Assembly (NCBI GenBank): GCA_964425005.1
Contig: CAYRKT010000041.1
Coordinates: forward strand, 1 to 13,409
From: CAYRKT01 sp964425005
GTDB taxonomy: Bacteria; Synergistota; Synergistia; CAYRKT01
Direction of reading: 5' to 3'
Length of the DNA stretch: 13,409 nucleotides
Positions 7,520-13,409 of this stretch are shown one piece after another. The notes under the pieces are model-generated. The model was not told where the DNA came from, ran no database searches, and was given only the letters and a program-made list of their open reading frames with translations. Made by a program: the position numbers and the translations under genes. Each line of letters begins with the position of its first letter. Position 1 is the first letter of the stretch.

Positions 7520-8222
7520 GCTCCTGCACCTTGTCCACTATGGCGCTCACGTGGATGGCGAGGCTGTTGTAGAGCCTGTAGCCCACGAACTCGCTCCTGT
7601 TCCTCACCAGCATCGGCAGCTCGCCGCAGCCGAGGACGAAGCCCTCCGCCCCTCTCGAGGCCATCTCGTCCAGGACGGACTTGAACCTCGACACCGCCTC
7701 GTCCCTGACCACGCCCCTCACCAGATCCTCGTAGATGAGGTTGCTGACCCATGCGGCGTCCTCGGGCAGGGGGAGCAACACCTCCTCGAGTCCCAGCTCC
7801 AGGAGGCTATACCTGTAGAAGCTCTCCCCCATGGTGAAGCGGGTCCCCAGCAGCCCAACCCTCTTCACCCCGTCGGCCATGACCCTCTCCCCGACCGCCT
7901 CCACTATGCTGACCAGGGGGACGCCGAGCCTAGACCTCACGGCCCCCACCACCTTGTGGGCCGTGTTGGAGCATATGGCCAGCACGGAGGCTCCGGCCCT
8001 CTCAAGCGTCGCAGCCGCGTCGGCTATCAGCTCGGCGAGGCCGCCCCAGTCCCCCAGCTCCTGAAGCCTGTAGACCTCCGAGAAGTCGAGGGAGTATATG
8101 AGGACCTTCGGCGAGCGCCAGGGCCTGCCCACCCTCTTCCTGTACTCGGCGCAGATCCTCATGTAGTAGTCGGCCGTGGAGATGTAATCCATACCTCCCA
8201 CCAGTCCGAGCAAGGCCAACAC
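7506..8222 (-). CDS. Aspartate/glutamate racemase family protein
   Basis: PLP-independent amino-acid racemase of the Asp/Glu/hydantoin racemase superfamily, which uses two cysteines to move a proton on either face of the alpha carbon. At 238 residues the length is normal. The N-terminus has the typical GLVGGMDYIST (6-16). The first catalytic cysteine is C84 in ICSNTAHK, resembling the broad-specificity YgeA type. The second is C199 in LGCGELPML, where most relatives have GCTE, so the threonine beside the cysteine is replaced by glycine. The longest frame begins at GTG 8222, but GGGGAGGAG directly abuts it. TTG at 8219 or 8213 has better spacing and also fits the family N-terminus, so the true protein may be one or three residues shorter. 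It is the first gene of the minus-strand trio and is divergent from the abg-like operon. L-Asp, L-Glu or another amino acid may be the substrate. Confidence 0.88.
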   Translation of the reverse strand: MLALLGLVGGMDYISTADYYMRICAEYRKRVGRPWRSPKVLIYSLDFSEVYRLQELGDWGGLAELIADAAATLERAGASVLAICSNTAHKVVGAVRSRLGVPLVSIVEAVGERVMADGVKRVGLLGTRFTMGESFYRYSLLELGLEEVLLPLPEDAAWVSNLIYEDLVRGVVRDEAVSRFKSVLDEMASRGAEGFVLGCGELPMLVRNRSEFVGYRLYNSLAIHVSAIVDKVQELEKA

Positions 8223-8245
8223 CTCCTCCCCAAAGATGTTAAAGC

Positions 8246-8259
8246 ACCCCCAAGGGGGT
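8246..8259. repeat. Small inverted repeat in the racemase/amidohydrolase divergent region
   Basis: ACCCC (8246-8250) and GGGGT (8255-8259) are complementary around CAAG. The element lies between the racemase start and the promoter of the abg-like operon, so it could be half-sites for a regulator or a minor leader hairpin. It is short enough to arise by chance. The rest of the 8223-8342 gap holds only the purine-rich stretch and the promoter described separately. Confidence 0.25.
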
Positions 8260-8299
8260 TCGCAAGCCGAAAAGGGATAAGGAAAAGGCCCGCAGGGGA

Positions 8300-8308
8300 T
8301 GATAAAAT
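8300..8308 (+). promoter_or_regulatory. Extended -10 promoter of the abg-like operon
   Basis: The sequence TGATAAAAT gives the TGN extension followed by TAAAAT, one base from the TATAAT consensus. It is the most AT-rich part of the gap. No good -35 is visible, as at the kinase promoter. Transcription would start near 8315, only about 28-37 bases before the amidohydrolase start. Confidence 0.5.
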
Positions 8309-8342
8309 ATACACTGACTTTTTAAAGGCCTAATCGGAAAGG

Positions 8343-9542
8343 ATGGTTAACATGAAACCCATTGAGGTGGACGAAACCCTAACGGAGCTGGTGGTGTCGT
8401 GGAGGCGGCATCTGCACGCCCATCCGGAGCTCTCCTACCAGGAGGAGGAGACGGCCTCCTTCGTGGAGGAGCGGCTTCGGGAGATGGGGCTTAGGCCCAC
8501 CAGGGTGGCCAAGACGGGGGTGGTGGCGCTGGTGGAGGGGGCCCGCGAGGGCAAGACCGTCGCCTTGAGGGCCGACATGGACGCCCTTCCGATAGTCGAG
8601 GAGACCGGGCTTCCCTTCTCCTCCAAGAGGCCTGGGGTCATGCACGCCTGCGGCCACGACGCCCACACGGCCATCCTGTTGGGGGCTGCGAAGCTCCTCT
8701 CCTCCAACAGGGAGGTCATAAGGGGCTGCGTTAAGCTCATCTTCCAGCCCGCCGAGGAGGCGGCCCCCAGGGGGGGTGCCCCCTCGATGATAGAGGCGGG
8801 GGTGTTGGACGAACCCAGGGTGGAGGCGATACTTGGGCTTCACGTGTGGCCCGACCTGCCCCTGGGCGAGATCGGGATAAAGGAGGGGGCCATGTCGGCG
8901 GCCTCAGACCCCTTCAGGATAGAGGTGCTGGGCAAGAGCGCCCACGCCTCCACCCCTCACTACGGGGTGGACGCCATAGCCATATGCGGCCCTCTACTGA
9001 GCGCCCTGCACAGCATAGTCTCGAGGCAGGTCTCCCCCACGGACCAGGCCGTCGTGACCGTGGGGACCATCCAGGGGGGGCAGAGGTACAACGTGCTGGC
9101 CGACCGGGTGGAGATGAGGGGCACGGCGCGAACCTACGACCCGGCGGTCAGGGACAGGGTGGAAAGGGCCATAAGGAGCGCGGTGGAGGGCATATGCTCC
9201 TCCATGGGAGGGACCGGGGTCCTGGAGTACAACAGGGGTTATCCCCCCACCGTGAACGATCCCTTCGTGACCGAGGTCATGCGCTCGCTCATCCGCGACC
9301 TCTTCGGGGAGGAGGCCCTCTTCGAAGTGAGACAGCCGGCGCTGGGAGGGGAGGACTTCGCCTTCTACGCGGAGAGGGTCAAGGGGGCCTTCATGTGGCT
9401 GGGGTGCAGGCCGAAGGAGGTGCCGGTGGAGGAGTTCCCCACCCTCCACAACGGCAGGTTCAACCCCGACGAACGGTGTTTGCCCATAGGGGTGAAGCTC
9501 CTGGCCAACGGGGCCCTGCGCCTGCTGGAGGTCCTGGGATAG
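8343..9542 (+). CDS. M20D family amidohydrolase (N-acyl amino acid / hippurate hydrolase type)
   Basis: Probable cytoplasmic metal-dependent amidohydrolase that cuts an acyl or aryl group from an amino acid, in the M20D group that includes hippurate hydrolase and IAA-amino acid hydrolases. The 399-residue length is standard. Metal and catalytic motifs are all present: LRADMDALPI (75-84), HACGHDAH with C103 and H105 (101-108), FQPAEEA with E138 and E139 (134-140), GLHVWPDLPLG with H167 (165-175) and TLHNGRFNPDE with H369 (367-377). The dimerisation (lid) domain lies at about 185-300 and includes GKSAHASTPHYGVDA (197-211). The first ATG at 8343 abuts its GGAAAGG. The ATG at 8352 has AGGATGG at better spacing and may be the real start, giving 396 residues. 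It heads the operon, 4-13 bases before abgA. It is not an AbgB homologue by its motifs. Confidence 0.93.
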   Translation: MVNMKPIEVDETLTELVVSWRRHLHAHPELSYQEEETASFVEERLREMGLRPTRVAKTGVVALVEGAREGKTVALRADMDALPIVEETGLPFSSKRPGVMHACGHDAHTAILLGAAKLLSSNREVIRGCVKLIFQPAEEAAPRGGAPSMIEAGVLDEPRVEAILGLHVWPDLPLGEIGIKEGAMSAASDPFRIEVLGKSAHASTPHYGVDAIAICGPLLSALHSIVSRQVSPTDQAVVTVGTIQGGQRYNVLADRVEMRGTARTYDPAVRDRVERAIRSAVEGICSSMGGTGVLEYNRGYPPTVNDPFVTEVMRSLIRDLFGEEALFEVRQPALGGEDFAFYAERVKGAFMWLGCRPKEVPVEEFPTLHNGRFNPDERCLPIGVKLLANGALRLLEVLG

Positions 9543-9546
9543 GGAG

Positions 9547-10833
9547 GTGGAGGCGATGGCGCTCGAACACGCGAGGCTCAGAAGGGAACTTCACATGCAC
9601 GCGGAGACGGGCTGGACGGAGTTCTGGACCACGGCCTTTCTGGCCAAGGAGCTTAAGGCCCTCGGCTACGAGGTCCTGCTCGGCGAGAGGGCTGTGAACC
9701 CTGCGGAGGCCATGGGCAGGCCCTCGGAGGGCGAGATAGAGGAGGCAGTAAGGCGCGCTATATCCTGGGGGGCAGATCCGTCCCTCATCGAGGAGATGAA
9801 CGGGTACACCGGCGCCGTGGCCGTCCTGAGGACGGGGAGGCCCGGTCCCACGCTGGCGCTCAGGTTCGACGTGGACGCGGTGGAGGTCCCGGAATCCCAG
9901 GACCCCAACCACAGGCCCACCAGGGAGGGGTTCGCCTCCTTGAACCCCAAAGCTTCGCACGCCTGCGGTCACGACGCTCACGCGGCCATGGGTATACTGG
10001 TGGCCCGCGAGCTGGCAGAGGCGAGGGAGAGGCTTTGCGGGACCGTCAAGATCCTCTTCCAGCCGGCGGAGGAGGGGGTGAGGGGCGGAAAGGCCATGGC
10101 CGCCTCGGGGGTGTTGGACGACGTGGACTACCTCCTGGGAGCGCACGTGGGGCTGGGCCTCAAGCTGGGACAGGTGGCCCTATCCCTGAAAGGGCTTCTT
10201 TGCACCACCAAGATGGACGTGGAGTACCGAGGGAAGGCGGCCCACGCCGGAGCTGAGCCCAACGAGGGGAGGAACGCGCTGCTCGCGGCATGTACCTGCG
10301 CCCTGAACCTCCACGCCATAGCCCCCCACAGGGACGGCGCCACCAGGGTGAACGTGGGGACGCTTCAAGCCGGCACCGGAAGGAACGTGGTGCCCGACCG
10401 GGCTCTCATGAGGATCGAGATCAGGGGGGAGAAGGAGCACATAAACGCCTACGTGGAGGAGAGGGCCAAGAGCGTGATCGAGCACAGCGCCGCGATGTAC
10501 GGGGTGAGCTGGTCCATAAAGCTCGTGGGCAGCTCGGTGGACGCTATAAGCGACCCGGAGCTGGTGGAGCTGGTGGCGGAGGTTGCCCAGGAGGTCGAAG
10601 GGGTCGAGGAGGTCCTCAGGGAACACCCCATGACGGGCAGCGACGACATGGCCTGGCTCATGCGGCGCGTCCAGGGAAGGGGCGGCAAGGCCATATACCT
10701 GGGCGTAGGGGCCGACCAGACCGCGGGACACCACAACGACGCCTTCGACCTGAACGAGGACTGCATCCTCCTGGGCAGGGACCTGCTGGTCGAGGCGGCC
10801 AAGAGGATCTGCGCGGCGCACGGAAGGAGGTGA
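9547..10833 (+). CDS. abgA: AbgA-type M20 hydrolase (p-aminobenzoyl-glutamate hydrolase subunit A-like)
   Basis: Likely hydrolase of p-aminobenzoyl-glutamate or a similar aryl- or acyl-amino acid. As I remember E. coli AbgA, the two match along most of their length: MHAETGWTEFWTT (17-29), the AMGRP region (55-59), TGRPGPTLALRFDVDA (96-111), HRPTREGFASLNP (122-134), LLCTTKMDVEYRGKAAHAGA (218-237), HAIAPHRDGATRVNVG (256-271) and AGHHNDAFD (393-401). Metal site residues: C140 and H142 in HACGHDAH, E175/E176 in FQPAEEG, H200, and H395/H396. The long insert between the N-terminus and the metal domain (about 50-90) is typical of AbgA and absent from the upstream amidohydrolase. The longest frame starts at GTG 9547; ATG 9556 with GGAGGTG at 9543-9549 is the more likely start. 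In E. coli AbgA works with AbgB, which is not present here. Confidence 0.94.
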   Translation: MEAMALEHARLRRELHMHAETGWTEFWTTAFLAKELKALGYEVLLGERAVNPAEAMGRPSEGEIEEAVRRAISWGADPSLIEEMNGYTGAVAVLRTGRPGPTLALRFDVDAVEVPESQDPNHRPTREGFASLNPKASHACGHDAHAAMGILVARELAEARERLCGTVKILFQPAEEGVRGGKAMAASGVLDDVDYLLGAHVGLGLKLGQVALSLKGLLCTTKMDVEYRGKAAHAGAEPNEGRNALLAACTCALNLHAIAPHRDGATRVNVGTLQAGTGRNVVPDRALMRIEIRGEKEHINAYVEERAKSVIEHSAAMYGVSWSIKLVGSSVDAISDPELVELVAEVAQEVEGVEEVLREHPMTGSDDMAWLMRRVQGRGGKAIYLGVGADQTAGHHNDAFDLNEDCILLGRDLLVEAAKRICAAHGRR

Positions 10834-10903
10834 TAGCCCCAGGACGTTACGTGAGGGTCGGTGGAAATCCGAAAGGTAGAAGAGAAAGGGGGTAAACCGA
10901 CAT

Positions 10904-12436
10904 ATGAGCGAAAGAAGAGGGTTTCTGGTCCGCCTGATGCGCGGGATAGAGCTGGCGGGCAACAAGTTGCCGCACCCGTTCTGGCTGTTCCTCGGGCTTT
11001 GGGCCCTGGCGCTGGTGCTGTCGGCCGTCTTCGAGGGGGCCTCGGCCACGAAGCCCGGGACCACCGAGAAGGTGGTGGTGGAGAGCCTGTTGAACAGAAA
11101 GGGGCTGGCCTGGATCCTAACCAACATGGTCAAGAACTTCTCCAGCTTCCCGCCCCTGGGCCTGGTGCTGGTCATGATGATAGGCCTGGGGGTCACCAAC
11201 AAGAGCGGCTTCCTCGAGACCCTGATGAAGACCATAGCCAAGGTCCCGGAGAGGTTCCTGCTGCTGGCCATATTCCTTATAGGGATATGCGGGAACATAG
11301 CCTCGGATGCCGCCATAGTCATAGTCCCACCCCTCACGGCAGCGCTCTTCTTCTCGATGAGAAAGAACCCGGTCTTCGGCCTCGTGATAGGCTACGTGGC
11401 GGTGAACTCCGGCTTCACCGCGAACCTATTCATAGCCGGGACGGACATACTGCTGTCGGGGATAACCACCTCGGCCTACAAGATAGTCAAGCCCGACGGG
11501 GTGGTCCACCCCACGGCCAACTACTTCTTCATGTTCGCCTCCACGGTGGTCATATCGGTGGTGGCAGCCCTATTCGTGGACAAGTTCATGATGAGGAGCT
11601 TCGGGGCCTGGCACGAGCGCTTCGAGGGCTCCGAGGCCGCGAAGGAAGCCAGCGCCGCGGAGAAGTTCGCCATAAAGGAGAACGAGGGGAGGGCCTTCAA
11701 GACCACCATGCTCTTCACCCTGGCCTACTGGGCGCTGATGCTCGGCATGGTGCTGGTCCCGGGAGGACCCCTGAGGGATCCCGCTAAGAACACCATAATA
11801 CCCTCCCCCTTCATCAACGGCCTGGTCCCCATATTGCTCCTCTACTTCGTCCTCGCCGGGACCATATACGGCAGGATAGCCGGGACCATAAAGAGCAGCG
11901 CCGACGTCATAAAGGGCATGGTAGCTGGCGTCGGAGAGATGAGCAGCTACATAGTCCTCATACTTCCCATAGCCAACTTCATCGAGACCTTCACCAAGTC
12001 CAACATGGCCACCGTGATGGCCATAAAGATGGCCAACTGGCTCCAGGCCCAGGGTTTCACCGGATTCGAGCTCTTCCTGGCGGTGATACTCATATCCACC
12101 CTCGTCAACCTCTTCATCACCAGCGGCTCCACCAAGTGGGCCTTCATGGCCCCCGTCCTGGTGCCGATGATGTACTACCTCGGCTACTCTCCAGACTTCA
12201 CCCAGTTGCTCTACAGGATAGGAGACTCCTGCACCAACTCCATAACCCCCATGATGCCCTACTTCCCCATACTGCTGGGATTCGCCAACAAATACGACAG
12301 AGAAGCCGGGATAGGGACCATAATCTCCCAGGCTTTGCCCATAGCCCTGCTCTTCCTGGTGGTCTGGATAGCCCTCCTGCTGGCCTGGTACCTATTAGGG
12401 CTGCCCATAGGACCAGGATCGTACATAAGGTTATGA
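10904..12436 (+). CDS. abgT: AbgT family transporter
   Basis: Inner-membrane secondary transporter of the AbgT family; E. coli AbgT takes up p-aminobenzoyl-glutamate, while YdaH and MtrF were reported to export sulfonamides. At 510 residues the length is normal. It has the amphipathic N-terminus ending in KLPHPFWLF (21-29), about nine membrane segments and two re-entrant hairpins. Residues I match by spacing to those important in YdaH/MtrF are D181 (GTDILLSG), S409 and W412 (SGSTKWAF), P430 (GYSP) and R438 (YRIGDSCTNS), all conserved. NSGFTANLF (168-176) and SITPMMPYFP (446-455) are also typical. The ATG at 10904 follows GGGGG by about ten bases. A 70-base gap with no clear signal separates it from abgA. 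Location right after two M20 hydrolases favours import of their substrate over drug export. Confidence 0.96.
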   Translation: MSERRGFLVRLMRGIELAGNKLPHPFWLFLGLWALALVLSAVFEGASATKPGTTEKVVVESLLNRKGLAWILTNMVKNFSSFPPLGLVLVMMIGLGVTNKSGFLETLMKTIAKVPERFLLLAIFLIGICGNIASDAAIVIVPPLTAALFFSMRKNPVFGLVIGYVAVNSGFTANLFIAGTDILLSGITTSAYKIVKPDGVVHPTANYFFMFASTVVISVVAALFVDKFMMRSFGAWHERFEGSEAAKEASAAEKFAIKENEGRAFKTTMLFTLAYWALMLGMVLVPGGPLRDPAKNTIIPSPFINGLVPILLLYFVLAGTIYGRIAGTIKSSADVIKGMVAGVGEMSSYIVLILPIANFIETFTKSNMATVMAIKMANWLQAQGFTGFELFLAVILISTLVNLFITSGSTKWAFMAPVLVPMMYYLGYSPDFTQLLYRIGDSCTNSITPMMPYFPILLGFANKYDREAGIGTIISQALPIALLFLVVWIALLLAWYLLGLPIGPGSYIRL

Positions 12437-12453
12437 GAGGACCGATAGGACCA

Positions 12454-12484
12454 GGGCTTCGAGCGCTTTTGGCGCTCGAAGCCC
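12454..12484 (+). promoter_or_regulatory. Perfect stem-loop between abgT and the MBL gene
   Basis: GGGCTTCGAGCGC (12454-12466) pairs perfectly with GCGCTCGAAGCCC (12472-12484) around a TTTTG loop: a 13-base-pair stem. It begins 18 bases after the abgT stop and ends just ahead of the ribosome binding site of the next gene. No T-run follows, so it is not a standard Rho-independent terminator. It could stabilise the upstream message, cause partial termination or mark an RNA processing site. Confidence 0.75.
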
Positions 12485-12504
12485 CCGCAGGGAGGTGAAA
12501 GCCC

Positions 12505-13389
12505 TTGGAGCTAACCAGGCTGGGCGAGAGGACTTTCGTGGTAGAAAGCCCAGTCAAGATCGGGGTGATCGAGCTAGAGGGTGGATCCCTCCTGGTCGAC
12601 ACAGGCAAGAACGAGGACCTGGTCAGAAAGCTCACCAGAAGCCTCGAGGAGAGGGGGAAAGGGGTCACCCACGTGATAGTGACCCACTCCCACGCCGACC
12701 ACACGGGGGCTTTGGCCTTCGCGAAGAGGAGGTGCTCCTGCAGCGTGGGGGCCTCTCCGATGGAGGCCGCCGTGGTGGAAAACCCCCTGCTGGAGCCGAC
12801 CTGCCTATGGGGAGGTTCTCCCCCCAAAGCGCTCCTCAGCCCCTTCGTGCTCTCCAAGCCCTGCCAGGTCGACCTCAGGCTCCAGGAGGGGAAGAGCCCC
12901 TTCGACGAGGGTATAGAGATACTGGAACTAAGCGGACACTCCTTCCAGATGATCGGCGTCCTATCGCCGGACGGGGTGCTGTTCACGGCCGACGCCTTCT
13001 TCCCCGAAGAGCTCATAAGGAAGCACGGGATACTCTATCAAGCCTCGCCCAGGAAGAGCCTCCTCGCGCTGGAAAAGGTCAGGGGCTCGAAGGCCCGTCT
13101 CTTCGTGCCCTCCCACGGCCAGGGACGCCTCGAGGACCCGGAGCCGTGGATGGAGGCCACGAAGGACCACATCGAGTCCGTCTTCTGCGCGTTGCTGGAG
13201 GCGACCAGCTCCTGGACGACCCTGGAGGGCGTGGAGAGGGAGCTCCTCGACCGGTTCGAGGTCTCGGAGACCTTAGAGGCCCTGTGCCTGGCCAGGAGCA
13301 GCCTCAGGGGGTACGTCTCGGACCTGCTGGAGGAAGGAAAGCTACAGATGGAGGTGAGGGGTAAAGAGGTTTTGTTGCGCCGAGCCTAG
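12505..13389 (+). CDS. Metallo-beta-lactamase-fold hydrolase with C-terminal helical domain
   Basis: Binuclear metal hydrolase of unknown substrate. The full MBL ligand set is present: HSHADH with H61, H63, D65 and H66, then GHS with H145, TADAFF with D163, and VPSHGQ with H204. The last 80 or so residues (about 215-294) are helical and end in a probable winged-helix module, as in LACTB2-like proteins. C77 and C79 follow the first metal motif. The TTG start at 12505 is backed by GGAGGTGA at 12490-12497 with seven-base spacing. The gene follows abgT on the same strand behind a hairpin, so it may share the transcript at reduced level. The stop codon sits in the centre of the terminal palindrome, and the last seven codons form its left arm. 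Hydrolysis of an ester, thioester or lactam in the imported compound is conceivable, but nothing in the sequence proves it. Confidence 0.88.
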   Translation: MELTRLGERTFVVESPVKIGVIELEGGSLLVDTGKNEDLVRKLTRSLEERGKGVTHVIVTHSHADHTGALAFAKRRCSCSVGASPMEAAVVENPLLEPTCLWGGSPPKALLSPFVLSKPCQVDLRLQEGKSPFDEGIEILELSGHSFQMIGVLSPDGVLFTADAFFPEELIRKHGILYQASPRKSLLALEKVRGSKARLFVPSHGQGRLEDPEPWMEATKDHIESVFCALLEATSSWTTLEGVERELLDRFEVSETLEALCLARSSLRGYVSDLLEEGKLQMEVRGKEVLLRRA

Positions 13390-13409
13390 GCTCGGCGCAA
13401 CAAAACCTC
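13366..13409. repeat. Perfect 44-base palindrome at the window end
   Basis: Bases 13366-13387 are the exact reverse complement of 13388-13409. As RNA this gives a 20-base-pair stem closed by CTAG. The left arm encodes the last seven residues of the MBL protein (EVLLRRA) and the stop codon TAG is at the centre. AAA lies just outside the left arm, so if the symmetry continued past the edge it would give a TTT run, as in a bidirectional terminator. The window ends at the palindrome's last base, so this cannot be seen, and a fold-back artefact is also possible. Confidence 0.8.

Noticed and set aside
8343..9542. AbgB for the first M20 gene
   Set aside because: Its motifs (RADMDALP, CGHDAH, GLHVWPDLPLG, LHNGRFNPDE) are those of M20D amidohydrolases. 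It lacks the AbgB-type HPETRFEE N-terminus and longer C-terminus.
10904..12436. Calling AbgT a drug efflux pump
   Set aside because: Some family members were reported to export sulfonamides, but here the operon context with two M20 hydrolases favours import. Sequence alone cannot settle direction.
1..13409. CRISPR array, tRNA, rRNA, insertion sequence, defence or toxin system
   Set aside because: No regularly spaced repeats, cloverleaf, transposase, nuclease or toxin-antitoxin pattern was seen on either strand.

Overview
The window looks like chromosomal DNA from a high-GC, anaerobic, amino-acid- or peptide-fermenting bacterium. Strong use of AGG for arginine and ATA for isoleucine, GTG and TTG starts, tightly packed genes, and TRAP, AbgT and M20 genes together suggest a Synergistota relative of the Thermanaerovibrio/Aminomonas type. 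That placement is inferred from style and gene content, not from a marker gene. I see no rRNA, tRNA, CRISPR array, insertion sequence or phage gene.

Layout. (1) Positions 1-2038, minus strand: a membrane sensor histidine kinase of the CitA/DcuS class. It runs off the left edge, and its response regulator is probably just outside. (2) 2039-2272: a divergent regulatory region with a good extended -10 promoter for the kinase and an AT-rich block in front of the TRAP genes. (3) 2273-5161, plus strand: a complete three-gene TRAP transporter (dctP, dctQ, dctM), with a long hairpin starting at the dctP stop codon. (4) 5166-8222, minus strand: three overlapping genes, read in the order Asp/Glu-type racemase, MFS transporter, RlmI-like 23S rRNA methyltransferase. 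They converge on dctM with only 4 bases between the stops. (5) 8223-8342: a second divergent promoter region. (6) 8343-13389, plus strand: M20D amidohydrolase, AbgA-type M20 hydrolase, AbgT transporter and a metallo-beta-lactamase-fold hydrolase. (7) 13366-13409: a perfect 44-base palindrome centred on the last stop codon and ending exactly at the window edge.

How it may work together. The kinase probably senses an external carboxylate and controls the neighbouring TRAP importer. The right half resembles the p-aminobenzoyl-glutamate (abg) uptake and cleavage system, but it is built differently from E. coli abgA-abgB-abgT: a general M20D amidohydrolase sits where AbgB would be expected, an MBL hydrolase follows the transporter, and an amino-acid racemase is divergently transcribed. 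An attractive but unproven reading is a module that imports an acylated or arylated amino acid, cuts it, and feeds the freed amino acid to fermentation. No clearly new system is evident. The most unusual points are the remodelled abg cluster, the two intergenic hairpins without U-tracts, and the terminal palindrome.
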